Source of the DNA: an uncultured Collinsella sp.
Lineage (GTDB): Bacteria > Actinomycetota > Coriobacteriia > Coriobacteriales > Coriobacteriaceae
Assembly (NCBI GenBank): GCA_934667065.1
Contig: CAKULD010000003.1
Location: forward strand, 62,001 to 126,000
Direction of reading: 5' to 3'
DNA: 64,000 nucleotides
Shown here: positions 1 through 9,013 of the stretch, piece after piece
Layout: each line of letters starts with the position of its first letter
How positions within the stretch are numbered: position 1 is the stretch's first letter
Program-made: the position numbers and the translations under genes
Notes under the pieces: model-generated
What the model saw: the letters and a program-made list of their open reading frames with translations, nothing else
Database searches by the model: none
Told to the model about the DNA's origin: nothing

Positions 1-23
1 AGCCTAATTCAGTGTGTCTATTT

Positions 24-47
24 ATACGTATCTGAACTAACTGTCCA
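24..47 (+). repeat. 24-bp terminal repeat, right end of an element that begins before the window
   Basis: The 24 bases starting ATACGTATC and ending ACTGTCCA recur exactly at 1551-1574 and 37930-37953 and as reverse complement at 1372-1395 and 37750-37773. In the two complete elements this orientation is the right end, so the matching left end should lie upstream of base 1. Confidence 0.75.
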
Positions 48-80
48 GCCCTGCTCGACAGCGCACGGGGGATTCGCCGT

Positions 81-1208
81 TTAGACCGGTGCAAGGCCGA
101 TTCCGGCCCGCAGAGCGTTGAGCCAAGCGGCCTGACGCTTGCGATAGCCCTTGATACGGTAGCGGAATCGGACTCCCGCGAGTCGATGCATCGTTTGGGC
201 GAAGGCTTCGAGTGCAACAAGGTCTTTCATTTGGTCGCGATTGATAACCAGGACGTGGATGCCCATTGCCTTGAGGCCATTATTTCGATTGCCATCGTGG
301 ATGCGAGCGTTTTGAAGCTCATGCCCAATTCCGTTGTATTCGTTGTCGACACCGGCTGCCGGGCAATATAAGTCGCAGATGGCGTAGGGGATGCCCGAGG
401 ACATGTTGACCGCAAGGGTGTCGAAGTCGACTCGATAGTTGAGTAGCAGGCCGCCCATGGGCAGGCTGCAACACCCGAATCCGCCAAAGCGCATGGGCGC
501 TCCGAGAACAGCAAACATTAGGGATTCGGCTGGGGGTGCAGATCCGGGTCGGGCAAGTTTGACGGCTGTGCGAAACGAGGTATATGAGCTGCTTTTTGCG
601 AACCGTGCGATCGCCTCGAGCTCCTCGATGGTCGTGGCTGGCTCGCATTTGTAGTGCGCCTGTTCGTAGCGGATTTCATTTTGCTGCTCGGTCACCGACT
701 GGTCGCTCCGGCAATCGAGATCGTTCGTCGCTTCGAAGGTGTCGGCCTTGGGCCAGATGTCGTCATAGGCGATGGGGTAGGTTGCCTCGGGCGGAAGAGA
801 ATACGTTCCGAGCAGCTCCATGAGAAGCATTAAGGTTTTGGCAACCGATTCATTTTTGGAACACAGCAGCGCCGTCATGGCAGGGGATGTGGTATAGATG
901 TCAGCCTCGATGTGCATAATCGCCCCTTCGGGAAGCGGGGCAGAGAGAATATGCTGAAGAAGTCGCTTGTCGGGACGTCTGTTGTCTTCGTTTGAAACGA
1001 GAAGATCGAGCAGTTCGGAATCGTCTTCATTCCAGGCATCGAGCATCGAAAGCGCGTCAAAGTCTATGGCGTCATTATTGGGGATGCAGCCAGCCAGAGC
1101 TTGTGATTGCTGTCCGACGTCGATGGAGTCCCACGGAAGCGCAGAGTAAGCCCGTCGTGCGCGGCGAATCGCGCGGAGGGCGGAGAGATGTGAAATCACG
1201 GTCGTCAT
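81..1208 (-). CDS. Hypothetical protein with possible C-terminal PD-(D/E)XK (DUF559/Vsr-like) fold
   Basis: A 375-residue protein of unknown role. Most of it matches no family I recognise. The last third reads D-x-Y-C-P (about residue 280), then an acidic N-E-Y-N-G motif followed by GHE, an R/D/N-rich stretch, K-A-M-G-I-H-V-L-V-I and a DQM tail. That spacing resembles the DUF559/Vsr endonuclease fold (D, then E-x-D-G-x-x-H, then L-x-x-x-G-W-x-V). The catalytic residues are not textbook, so nuclease activity is inference. No signal peptide or membrane segment is visible. No clear Shine-Dalgarno precedes the ATG at 1208, so the transcript may be leaderless or the start may be internal. It sits alone between two copies of a terminal-inverted-repeat element (ending at 47 and starting at 1372), which suggests a mobile or accessory gene. 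Confidence 0.6.
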   Translation of the reverse strand: MTTVISHLSALRAIRRARRAYSALPWDSIDVGQQSQALAGCIPNNDAIDFDALSMLDAWNEDDSELLDLLVSNEDNRRPDKRLLQHILSAPLPEGAIMHIEADIYTTSPAMTALLCSKNESVAKTLMLLMELLGTYSLPPEATYPIAYDDIWPKADTFEATNDLDCRSDQSVTEQQNEIRYEQAHYKCEPATTIEELEAIARFAKSSSYTSFRTAVKLARPGSAPPAESLMFAVLGAPMRFGGFGCCSLPMGGLLLNYRVDFDTLAVNMSSGIPYAICDLYCPAAGVDNEYNGIGHELQNARIHDGNRNNGLKAMGIHVLVINRDQMKDLVALEAFAQTMHRLAGVRFRYRIKGYRKRQAAWLNALRAGIGLAPV

Positions 1209-1371
1209 AACTACAAGGTACTAAGCCGTTGGCGAAACGCGGTCGCCGCGTCGTTCTTTTCGCTCAGTGGGGTGTTGTGTGCCATGAACGGCTGGGTGTT
1301 ATGAAGTCGGAGGAATTGGTTGAGGGGATTGCGGGAAATCGAGCTCTTCCGCGAGGGTTGACGACAACTGC

Positions 1372-1574
1372 TGGACAGTTAGTTCAGATACGTATAAGGC
1401 ATCGCGCGTTCGAGGCGTTTCTAAGGGCCCTCGAGGACGATTTGAGGGTAAATGTGCAGCGGTAATGCTCGAAAACGATGAGTTTTGGGCGGCATAGCGT
1501 CCGCCGGGGAGCTCAGAAAGCTCCGAACGGCCCTTTGGGGCTTTAAATAAATACGTATCTGAACTAACTGTCCA
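1372..1574. mobile_element. 203-bp non-coding element with 24-bp perfect terminal inverted repeats
   Basis: The left end 1372-1395 (TGGACAGTTAG... ) is the exact reverse complement of the right end 1551-1574. The 155-bp interior has no convincing ORF; a short open frame running across it is a chance product. A second element of the same size and ends lies at 37750-37953, with an interior that differs strongly in sequence. This is MITE-like in layout, but no target-site duplication is obvious and no matching transposase is in the window. Confidence 0.7.
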
Positions 1575-1594
1575 GAGCAGGTTGACGAGGAATA

Positions 1595-1630
1595 GAAAAA
1601 GGGTCGGAAGCGTGCTTCCGACCCTTTAAA
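1595..1630 (-). terminator. Rho-independent terminator after prs
   Basis: A perfect hairpin GGGTCGGAAGC / GCTTCCGACCC with a two-base loop is followed, on the minus strand, by TTTTTC. It lies about 30 bases past the prs stop codon. Confidence 0.9.
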
Positions 1631-1660
1631 AACATCGAAGATGATGCGATGCGCAGTAGA

Positions 1661-2647
1661 CTACAGCGCGAAGTCGCCGCCGACGAGCGTGGAGACGGGC
1701 TCCTCGTGGTAAACGGCGGAGATGGCCTGAGCGAACTCCTCGGCGACCGAGATGGTCTTGATCTTGCCGCCGACCTCAACGGGGATGGCGTCGGTGACGA
1801 CGCACTCGACGATGGGGGCGTCGTTGAGGCGCTCGATAGCCGGGCCGGAGAAGATGCCGTGGGTGGCGCACACGTAGATGTCGCCGGCGCCCATGGCCTT
1901 GAGCTCCTTGACGTTGGCGCACAGGGTGCCAGCGGTGTCGATCATGTCGTCGTTGATGATGCAGGTCTTGCCCTTGATGTCACCGATGATGCCCATGACC
2001 TCGGCGGCGTTGTGGCGCGGACGGCCCTTGTGGGCGATGGCCAGGTCGCAGCCGAGCATGTCGGACAGCTTCTTGGCGGCCTTGGCGCGACCCACATCGG
2101 GGGAGACGACGACCAGGTTCTCGGTGTCGAAGTGCATGTCGTTGTAGTACTGGCCAAACAGCGGCAGTGCGGACAGGTGGTTAACCGGGATATCGAAGAA
2201 GCCCTGGATCTGACCCTGGTGCAGGTCGAGGGTGATGATGCGGTTAACGCCGGCGCGCTCGAGCAGATTGGCGACGAGGCGGGCGGTGATAGGCTCGCGC
2301 GGGCCGGCCTTGCGGTCCTGGCGGGCATAGCCGTAGTGGGTGATAACGGCGGTGATGGAGCGGGCGGATGCGCGCTTGGCAGCGTCGGTGGCGATGAGCA
2401 GCTCCATGAGCATGTCGTTGACGTTGCCGCCGGCCACGGACTGAATCAGGAAGACGTCGGCGCCGCGGACGGTCTCGTCGTAGCGGGCGTAGATCTCACC
2501 GTTGGCGAACTGCTTAAGCGTAAGGCCCGAAAGCTCGACCCCAAGGTACTCAGCGATCTTCTGAGCGAGGGGACGGTTGGAGGAACCGGAATACACGCGG
2601 ATGGACTTGCGCATATTCTCCGACTTCTCGGGATCATTAATCGGCAT
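1661..2647 (-). CDS. prs: Ribose-phosphate pyrophosphokinase (PRPP synthetase)
   Basis: Cytosolic enzyme that transfers pyrophosphate from ATP to ribose 5-phosphate, giving PRPP for purine, pyrimidine, histidine, tryptophan and NAD synthesis. The 328-residue protein is full length. Visible family motifs are the N-terminal YSGSSNRPLAQKIA and FANGEIYARYDETVRG, the ATP-site HYGYARQDRK, the DLHQGQIQGFFDIPVNHL signature, and the PRPP loop INDDMIDTAGT. The PRPP loop carries Ala where many family members have Gly (DDMIDTGGT). The ATG at 2647 is preceded by AAGGAGAAGGGTA, a strong Shine-Dalgarno site. It lies downstream of glmU on the same strand, an order common in Gram-positive bacteria, but a terminator-like hairpin separates them, so prs probably has its own promoter in the 190-bp gap. 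Confidence 0.97.
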   Translation of the reverse strand: MPINDPEKSENMRKSIRVYSGSSNRPLAQKIAEYLGVELSGLTLKQFANGEIYARYDETVRGADVFLIQSVAGGNVNDMLMELLIATDAAKRASARSITAVITHYGYARQDRKAGPREPITARLVANLLERAGVNRIITLDLHQGQIQGFFDIPVNHLSALPLFGQYYNDMHFDTENLVVVSPDVGRAKAAKKLSDMLGCDLAIAHKGRPRHNAAEVMGIIGDIKGKTCIINDDMIDTAGTLCANVKELKAMGAGDIYVCATHGIFSGPAIERLNDAPIVECVVTDAIPVEVGGKIKTISVAEEFAQAISAVYHEEPVSTLVGGDFAL

Positions 2648-2790
2648 TACCCTTCTCCTTTATACATCGAATGCCATATAGATGCCTTGTTGCATTGTAA
2701 CCGCGCGACGGGGTTTATCGAGTCTTGATAACGTCTTTACCGTCAACGGACACGAACCGACCACTCATCCGGTCGCGCAGGTCACGATAG

Positions 2791-2825
2791 AAAAAGGAGC
2801 CGCTCCCATGGAACAGCTCCTTTTG
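2791..2825 (-). terminator. Terminator hairpin after glmU
   Basis: AAAAAGGAGC and GCTCCTTTTG form a stem flanked by A and T runs, so it can act in both directions. It lies 15 bases past the glmU stop codon. Confidence 0.75.
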
Positions 2826-2839
2826 TGCTTGGTAAAACG

Positions 2840-4252
2840 TTATACCTCGTCGCTCTCGTGCAGACGGCGGCGATAATCGGCGGCCCAGCCCTCAATATTT
2901 ACCTGACGGGCACGGCCCAGGCCGAGCGCGTCGGCGGGTACCGGCTCGGTGATGACGGAGCCGGCGGCCACGAGCGCGCCGTCGCCGATCTGGGCGGGCG
3001 CGACCATCATGGTGTCGGAGCCGATGAAGGCGTCGTTGCCAATAACGGTCTTGTGCTTGTGGACGCCGTCGTAGTTGCAGGTGATGGAGCCCGCGCCAAC
3101 GTTGACGCCGGAGCCCATGGTGGTGTCGCCGATGTAGGACAGATGCGGCACCTTGGAGCCCTCGCCGATCGTGGACTTCTTGATCTCCACGTGCGTGCCG
3201 GCCTTGGAACCGTCGAGCATGTGGGTGCCCGGGCGCAGGTAGGCGCGCGGGCCGCAGTCGACGCCGTTCTCGATGACGGCCTCGATGGCGATGGTCTCAT
3301 CGATGACGCAACCGCTGCCGACGGTGGTGTCGGTGAGGCGGCTGTTGGGGCCGAGCTGGCACTCCTCGCCCACGGTGACGTGGCCGATCAGGTGCGTCTG
3401 CGGCCACACGATGGTGTCGCGGCCGATGGTGGCATCGGGGCCGATCCAAGCCTGCGTGGGATCGATGAACGTGACGCCCTCGGCCATCCAGTGCTCGTTG
3501 ATGCGGTCACGCGCGATAGCGGTGAGCTGCGCAAGCTGGATGCGGCTGTTGACTCCCAGACCGTCGCGGTAGTCGTCGCAGTGGAAGATGGAGACCGCCT
3601 GGCCGTGGCTTTTGAGGATCTCGAGCATGTCGGGCAGGTAGTACTCGGACTGCGCGTTGTCGTTGCCGATCTCGTTAATGTGGGCAGCGAGCTGCGCGCC
3701 GTCGAAGGCGTAGCAGCCGGCGTTACACTCCAGCAGCGTGGCGGCCTGCTCGGGCGTGCAGTCCTTCTGCTCGATGATGCGCTCGATCTGGCCGTCGGCG
3801 CCCAACTGAATGCGGCCGTAGCCGAAGGGGTCGGGCGGGGTCATGGTCATGACGGTGCAGGCGAGCTCGCCGGTGGCGACGGTCTGCGCGAACTTGGCGA
3901 CGGTGTCGGCGGTGATGAGCGGCAGGTCGCCGTTGAGCACGACGACCGGGCCCTCAGCGATGCCGCAGGCCTCGAGCGCGACCTTTACGGCGTGGCCGGT
4001 GCCCAGGCGCTCGGTCTGCTCGACGCACTCGACCTTGGTGGCGCTGTTGGCGTAGGCGCCGTCGATGAGGGCGCGCATCTCGTCGGCGTGGCTGCCGATG
4101 ACGACCACGACACGGCTGCAGCCAGCCTTGATGGTGGCATCGACGATCCACTGAACCATGGGCTTGCCCAGGATCTTGTGCGAAACCTTGCAGTGGTTCG
4201 ACTTCATGCGGGTGCCCTCGCCGGCAGCGAGGATAATTGCGGTTGCGTCCAT
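2840..4252 (-). CDS. glmU: Bifunctional UDP-N-acetylglucosamine pyrophosphorylase / glucosamine-1-phosphate N-acetyltransferase
   Basis: Cytosolic enzyme making UDP-GlcNAc for peptidoglycan and wall polymers. The N-terminal half is the uridylyltransferase, with the nucleotide-binding loop LAAGEGTRMKS at residues 8-18 and the GTGHAVKVAL and LNGDLPLI motifs. The C-terminal half is a left-handed beta-helix acetyltransferase with hexapeptide repeats, YLRPGTHM, K-x-G-x-x-V-E-I-K-K-S, and the SYIGDTTMGSGVNVGAGSITC segment. The 470-residue length fits the family (about 455-460). A longer open frame extends upstream to 4462, but the start at 4252 begins directly at the enzyme fold (MDATAIILAAGEG) and is preceded by AGGAGATCAC. 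It is divergent from the ECF transporter genes. Confidence 0.97.
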   Translation of the reverse strand: MDATAIILAAGEGTRMKSNHCKVSHKILGKPMVQWIVDATIKAGCSRVVVVIGSHADEMRALIDGAYANSATKVECVEQTERLGTGHAVKVALEACGIAEGPVVVLNGDLPLITADTVAKFAQTVATGELACTVMTMTPPDPFGYGRIQLGADGQIERIIEQKDCTPEQAATLLECNAGCYAFDGAQLAAHINEIGNDNAQSEYYLPDMLEILKSHGQAVSIFHCDDYRDGLGVNSRIQLAQLTAIARDRINEHWMAEGVTFIDPTQAWIGPDATIGRDTIVWPQTHLIGHVTVGEECQLGPNSRLTDTTVGSGCVIDETIAIEAVIENGVDCGPRAYLRPGTHMLDGSKAGTHVEIKKSTIGEGSKVPHLSYIGDTTMGSGVNVGAGSITCNYDGVHKHKTVIGNDAFIGSDTMMVAPAQIGDGALVAAGSVITEPVPADALGLGRARQVNIEGWAADYRRRLHESDEV

Positions 4253-4445
4253 GTGATCTCCTGTTACGTTATAGAGACGTGTGTTTGGAAACGATACACG
4301 GCGCAATATGATACCGCAGGCATATGATGAGCGCGTAACGATTGGTGCGCGGTGGCCGAGGCCTGTGCTGCCGGCGCGGCGTTTGCGCTGTTTGCGGACG
4401 GTGTCGGCAGCGCTCCGGTGCTGGCATTTAGGCGAGAGAACGGGG

Positions 4446-5339
4446 GTGGCCGTGGACAACATGCGAGAGGGTTCGGGCGGCGAGCCCGTGGCGGCATTCT
4501 CGATGTCGCATCCGGCGGTGCCGGCACTCTATATGGTGCTGACGCTGGGGCTTACCATGTTCTCGATGCAGCCGGTGCTGATCGCGCTGTCGCTCGCGGG
4601 CGGGCTGGCGTATGGGTTTGCGACGCGCGGGACTGTCCGTACGTTGGGTGCGCTTCGCTGGCAGCTGCCGGTGATTTTGATCATCGCGCTGGTCAACCCG
4701 CTGTTTAGCGCCTCGGGCTCGACGGAGCTGTTCCGCATTGGCATGCGCGCGGTGCATCTAGAGAGTTTGGTGTACGGCCTGTGCATGGGCGGGTTGTTTG
4801 TGGCGAGCGTGCTGTGGTTTGAGGCCGCGGCGTCGATGCTCGAATACGACAAGGTGCTCGCGCTGCTGGGTAACGCCGCGCCGGTGATTGCACTCATGAT
4901 CTCGATGTGCATGCGGCTGATCCCGCAGTTTTTGCGCCGCGGTCGCACGGTGCTGGCAGTGCAGGATGCGATTGATATGCCGGGGCGCAAGCCGGCTGAT
5001 CCTGTGCGCTCTCGCTTGCGGGCATCGAGCGTGCTGATGGGTTGGGGCATGGAAGATTCGCTGGAGCGCGCGGATGCCATGCGCTCGCGCGGATGGGGCG
5101 CCGTGCCTCGTCGTACGACGTATGCGCGGTACCGGCTGGGACGCAGCGATGTTGTTGCACTGGTGGGGCTGGCGTTGTTTGGCGCGGTTGCCGTGGCGGT
5201 GGCGTGGACCGCCACGACGCAGTATTCGTTTTACCCGCAGCTCTCGGTGCCGGCGCCATGGCAGGGCTATGTTGTATACGCTGTCTGGATGGCGCTGCCT
5301 TGCGTGTTGTGTGCGATTGACGAGAAGAGGTTTGGCTGA
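4446..5339 (+). CDS. ECF transporter transmembrane (T) component
   Basis: Integral membrane coupling protein of an energy-coupling-factor vitamin/metal importer. It transmits ATPase movements to a substrate-binding S component. About five hydrophobic helices are visible, and the cytoplasmic coupling region holds the family-type motif RADAMRSRGWG (near the middle of the second half), corresponding to the Ala-x-x-x-Arg-Gly coupling motif of EcfT. The open frame extends upstream to 4281 but that part is unlike a membrane protein. I chose GTG at 4446, after GAGAGAACGG; GTG at 4452 and ATG at 4461 are alternatives. The stop codon overlaps the start of the ATPase gene (TGATG), so the two are co-translated. 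Confidence 0.85.
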   Translation: MAVDNMREGSGGEPVAAFSMSHPAVPALYMVLTLGLTMFSMQPVLIALSLAGGLAYGFATRGTVRTLGALRWQLPVILIIALVNPLFSASGSTELFRIGMRAVHLESLVYGLCMGGLFVASVLWFEAAASMLEYDKVLALLGNAAPVIALMISMCMRLIPQFLRRGRTVLAVQDAIDMPGRKPADPVRSRLRASSVLMGWGMEDSLERADAMRSRGWGAVPRRTTYARYRLGRSDVVALVGLALFGAVAVAVAWTATTQYSFYPQLSVPAPWQGYVVYAVWMALPCVLCAIDEKRFG

Positions 5340-6790
5340 TGGCTCGGTTGGATAGGGGCTCGGTGCCGGGCGCGGCGTGCGATTCGGATGTGCCGGCGAT
5401 TGAGGTGCGGGGCCTGAGCTTTGCCTACCCCGGGGCTGGGGCGCCGGTGCTCGAGGGGCTTGATTGGCACGTTCCCCAAGGAGCGTTTGCGCTGCTTGTT
5501 GGCGGTACCGGGTCGGGTAAGTCGACGCTGCTCTCGCTGCTCAAGCCCGAAATCGCCCCGGCGGGCGAGCGCGCTGGCGAGCTGCGTGTGCTGGGCGAGG
5601 ACGTTGCCGACATGGACGTGCGCGCGTCTGCGGAGCGCGTGGGCTACGTGTTTCAGGACCCCGAGAACCAGATTGTGTGCGAGACCGTGTGGCACGAGAT
5701 GGCGTTTGGCCTGGAAAATCTGGGTGTGTCGCGCGACGAGATGCGCCGTCGTGTTGCCGAGACCAGCTATTTCTTTGGGTTGGAGGACTGGCTCCATCGC
5801 GATACCGATACGCTTTCGGGCGGACGCAAGCAGCTGTTGTCGCTGGCGGCCGTCCTGGCGCTGCGTCCGCGCGTGCTGCTGCTCGACGAGCCCACGTCTC
5901 AGCTCGATCCTGTTGCCGAGAAGAATTTTCTACATGCGCTGTTTCGCGTGAACCGCGAGTTGGGTTGTACGGTGGTCGTGGCAACGCACCAGCCGCGTCC
6001 GATGCTCGAGTATGCGACGTGCGCGTACCGGATTGAGGGCGGCCGCGTTCGCGAAGTGGCTGACCTCGCAAGTTTGGGTGGGCGCGAGGAGCTTTTGGCT
6101 TCGGACGCTTGCCAGTCTGCGCCGGGTGCGGCGCCGGGTGCGGCGGCTATCCGCGAGGGCTGGTTTCGCTACGATCGCGCGGCCGGATGGGTGCTGCGCG
6201 GGCTCGATGTGGCGTTTTCGGCTGGCGCGGTACATGCGATTGTGGGCGGTAACGGCTGCGGCAAGTCGACGATGCTCTCGGTGCTGGCCAAGACGGCCAA
6301 ACTGCAGCGCGGTCGCATGATGCGCGGGGCGGCTTCGGCGGCATTGCTGCCGCAAAACCCCAAGGCATTGCTGGTCGCCGAGACGGTGCGCGATGAGCTG
6401 ATGGAATGGGCTTCGACCTGCGGATATGACGAGGCCGCGGCGCAGGAGCAGGCGGCGCGCTTGGGGTTGGCCAGTTTGGAGGCACGTCATCCGTACGACC
6501 TTTCGGGCGGCCAGCGCCAGTTGCTTGCGTTGGCAAAGCTGCTGCTGATTGGCCCCGAACTACTGCTGCTCGATGAGCCCACCAAGGGCTTGGACCTGGC
6601 CAGCCGCCGCATCATCGCCCGCGCCCTGCGCGACCACGCGAAGGCCGGCGGCGCCGTCGTCATGGCCACGCACGATTTGGACTTTGCCGAGCAAGTATCC
6701 GACGACGTCGCCATGATGTTCGACGGCGAAATCGCTTGCATGGAGCCCCCAGCTGACTTCTTTGTCGACAACGTGTTCTATAGGGCGTAA
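5339..6790 (+). CDS. ECF transporter ATPase, two ABC domains fused in one chain
   Basis: A 483-residue fusion of EcfA1-like and EcfA2-like ATPases, which drives the ECF importer from the cytoplasmic face. Domain 1 has Walker A GGTGSGKST (about residues 55-63), Q-loop YVFQDPENQIV, signature LSGGRKQ and Walker B VLLLDEPT. Domain 2 has Walker A GGNGCGKST (about 303-311), a shortened Q-loop LLPQNPKALLV, signature LSGGQRQ and Walker B LLLLDEPT. H-loops THQ and THD are present, so both sites look active. The gene overlaps ecfT by one base. The S component is not adjacent; the likeliest partner in the window is at 12501-13199. A shared module serving several S components elsewhere (group II ECF) is also possible. 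Confidence 0.93.
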   Translation: MARLDRGSVPGAACDSDVPAIEVRGLSFAYPGAGAPVLEGLDWHVPQGAFALLVGGTGSGKSTLLSLLKPEIAPAGERAGELRVLGEDVADMDVRASAERVGYVFQDPENQIVCETVWHEMAFGLENLGVSRDEMRRRVAETSYFFGLEDWLHRDTDTLSGGRKQLLSLAAVLALRPRVLLLDEPTSQLDPVAEKNFLHALFRVNRELGCTVVVATHQPRPMLEYATCAYRIEGGRVREVADLASLGGREELLASDACQSAPGAAPGAAAIREGWFRYDRAAGWVLRGLDVAFSAGAVHAIVGGNGCGKSTMLSVLAKTAKLQRGRMMRGAASAALLPQNPKALLVAETVRDELMEWASTCGYDEAAAQEQAARLGLASLEARHPYDLSGGQRQLLALAKLLLIGPELLLLDEPTKGLDLASRRIIARALRDHAKAGGAVVMATHDLDFAEQVSDDVAMMFDGEIACMEPPADFFVDNVFYRA

Positions 6791-6816
6791 GCGCATCGAA
6801 GTCGCCGCGCTTGGGC

Positions 6817-7599
6817 TTACTGCTTGAGCGCCGTGTACTGCTGAAGCAGCGCCATGAGCCCAACGCGGCTGTTGACCCGCGTCTTTCGAAAGATATTCTC
6901 CAAGTGCTTTTTAACGGTGCCGGTGCTGATGCAGAGCTCTTCGGCAATGGCCGCGTTGTCCATGCCCGATAGCACGCAGCGGCATACGTCGATTTCGCGC
7001 GCCGAGACATCGTAGTCGTGGGCGAACGCTACCTCGGATGAGCTGCGGTCGGCCCGGACGCGCCATTTGGATAGGCGATTGGTAAGGTGGGGCTCGATCA
7101 GCTCCAGAATCTGGACTTCGCGGTCGGTGAAGTCGCCTTCCTCTTTTTTACGATTGAGGTTGAGCGACCCCAAAAAGCCCTCATCGTTAAAGAAGCTCAC
7201 GTTGACGACATGACGGCCGCCAAGGTAATCCTTCATATAGCTACTCTCGATATCACCGGGGCTGAGCTGGTCGGATTCGCGCAGTACCGTCGAGCGTGTG
7301 AGGTTGCGATGCGCGACGATCATATCCTGTTGCCAGTACTCTTCGGTGTAGCGCTCGAGCATCCCGGCGGGGACGTCGATGCCGAGCGGATCGAGAAAGA
7401 CGCGCGTCTTCCATTCCTGCGGGGTGGAAACGAGGTCTTTGGAAAGATCGCTCAGGAAAAACGCCGCCGACTCGTAGGGGATAAGAAAACGCAACTTCTT
7501 GAGGACGGTCGACCGGAATTCCCGGTCGTTGTCGATGGAATTAATCGAAAGCACAAGATCGTTTAAGCAGAGCCATTCGGAATCGGACAGAAAGCTCAA
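6817..7599 (-). CDS. LuxR-family transcriptional regulator with GAF-like N-terminal domain
   Basis: A 260-residue soluble regulator. The C-terminal GerE/LuxR helix-turn-helix is clear (about residues 195-255: SAREIDVCRCVLSGMDN, IAEELCISTGTVKKHLENIF, then R-x-x-L-M-A-L-L). The N-terminal 185 residues look like a GAF/PAS-type sensory fold (FFNDEGFLGSLNLNR), so a small ligand is likely but unknown. The start is TTG at 7599, fixed by GGAGG five bases upstream. It is divergent from the MFS-amidohydrolase-MFS block across a 200-bp gap and probably controls it; LuxR genes beside MFS transporters are frequent in Coriobacteriia. It is convergent with the ECF genes. Confidence 0.88.
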   Translation of the reverse strand: MSFLSDSEWLCLNDLVLSINSIDNDREFRSTVLKKLRFLIPYESAAFFLSDLSKDLVSTPQEWKTRVFLDPLGIDVPAGMLERYTEEYWQQDMIVAHRNLTRSTVLRESDQLSPGDIESSYMKDYLGGRHVVNVSFFNDEGFLGSLNLNRKKEEGDFTDREVQILELIEPHLTNRLSKWRVRADRSSSEVAFAHDYDVSAREIDVCRCVLSGMDNAAIAEELCISTGTVKKHLENIFRKTRVNSRVGLMALLQQYTALKQ

Positions 7600-7799
7600 G
7601 ATGACCTCCGATAGACAAGCGTAGTGTTTTAGCTGGCGTTTTAACTCATTTGCGTAGAGATACTACTCCTTTTTGCGCATGTTGATAAGCCGTGCGCCGA
7701 ATGGTTTCGGTGAGGGGTCAATCGCAAAATGTGGGCACCGAAGAGCCAGGGCCCGGCTCTCCAAGCTGTCTGAATACTCGACTAACCAAAGGAGTCATC

Positions 7800-9011
7800 A
7801 TGGAAGAGAAGCTTCCTTCATGGCGCTGGGCGATCGTTTCGGTCGTTTGCTTGCTGTGCTTTATGGCTAACTACATGCAGTATCAGGTCTCGGCGCTCGC
7901 CGTCGAGGTCATGCCGATGCTCAACATCGATACCGTCGGCTTCTCGATGCTGTTCCTCGTCCCCATGCTTACCGCTGTCTTCTTCTCGATTCCGCTGGGC
8001 GCCCTCGGCGACCGCATCGGTTCCAAGAAGGTCGTTACGGTCTGCACTGCAATTTCGGTTGCCGGCGGCTTCCTCCGCTGCTTTACGCTCGATTCGTTCA
8101 CGATGCAGATGGCGTCGATGTTCCTGATTGGCATGGGCATCTCGGCGCTCAACGCCAACCTCATCAAGGTGCTCGGCACGTGGTTCCGCGAGCAGACCGG
8201 CTTTGCCATGGGCCTGTTCTACGCCGCTTCGTGCGTCGCCATCGTCGTCGCCCAGATCTGCGCCGGCCTGTTCGGTAGCGTTTTTAACTCCTACATGGTT
8301 GCCGCTGTCGTCATGACCATCTCCTGGGTCCTTTGGATCGTGCTCGACCGCGATGTGCCCGAGGGCCAGCCGCTTCCCGAGCCCGAGCCCGTGCTCGACT
8401 ACCTTAAGGTCGCCATCAAGAGCCCCGGCGTGTGGCTGATCTCCATCGGCGTTGGCTTTGGCCTCGCCTCCACCACTGCCTATGCCGGCTTCCTGCCCCA
8501 GGCGCTCCAGCTCGGCAAGGGCATCGATGCCGCCACCGCCGGCTTCATGGCCGCCATCGTCACCGTCGGCAGCTTCTTCGGCTGCATCGTGGGCCCTGCT
8601 TTTTGCGACAAGCTCGGCAAGTTCAAGGGCTTCCTCATCGTCACCACGCTCATCGGCGCTGTCTCGATGTTCGTGACGTGGTACACCCCCGTCGGCTTCC
8701 TGCTGTGGGCGATCCTGGTCATCAACGGCTTCTTCACCGCCATCAACGGCCCGATCATGCAGTCCATGCCGGTTCTGCTCCCCGAGATCGGTGACACGTA
8801 CGCCGGTTCCGCTGGCGGCATCGTCGGCACCATCTCCCTGCTCATGAGCTACTTCCTGCCCATCGGCATCTCCGCTGTCGCCGGCGCCGACTACACCATG
8901 AACATGGGCCTCGAGAGCCTCTGCTTCCTGCTTTCCGTGGTGCCGGTCTTCTTCCTGCCCGAGCTCGGCCGCAAGGCTATGCAGGCTGTCGCTGCTAAGG
9001 ATGGCGAGTAA
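7800..9011 (+). CDS. MFS transporter
   Basis: A 403-residue, about 12-helix major facilitator. The cytoplasmic loop between helices 2 and 3 has the family motif G-x-L-G-D-R-I-G-S-K-K. The start ATG at 7800 follows AAAGGAG with a five-base spacing; the open frame upstream of it is not membrane-like. Substrate unknown. It shares A-N-Y-x-Q-Y-Q-V-S-x-L-A in helix 1 with the MFS gene at 10666, so the two are paralogues placed on either side of the amidohydrolase. First gene of the LuxR-linked block; the next gene starts two bases after its stop codon. Confidence 0.9.
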   Translation: MEEKLPSWRWAIVSVVCLLCFMANYMQYQVSALAVEVMPMLNIDTVGFSMLFLVPMLTAVFFSIPLGALGDRIGSKKVVTVCTAISVAGGFLRCFTLDSFTMQMASMFLIGMGISALNANLIKVLGTWFREQTGFAMGLFYAASCVAIVVAQICAGLFGSVFNSYMVAAVVMTISWVLWIVLDRDVPEGQPLPEPEPVLDYLKVAIKSPGVWLISIGVGFGLASTTAYAGFLPQALQLGKGIDAATAGFMAAIVTVGSFFGCIVGPAFCDKLGKFKGFLIVTTLIGAVSMFVTWYTPVGFLLWAILVINGFFTAINGPIMQSMPVLLPEIGDTYAGSAGGIVGTISLLMSYFLPIGISAVAGADYTMNMGLESLCFLLSVVPVFFLPELGRKAMQAVAAKDGE

Positions 9012-9013
9012 TC

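Noticed and set aside
1229..1465. 78-residue open frame crossing the terminal repeat at 1372
   Set aside because: It runs into the conserved non-coding repeat and has no Shine-Dalgarno or family.
2825..4327. Plus-strand open frame (500 residues) opposite glmU
   Set aside because: glmU motifs are unambiguous on the minus strand.
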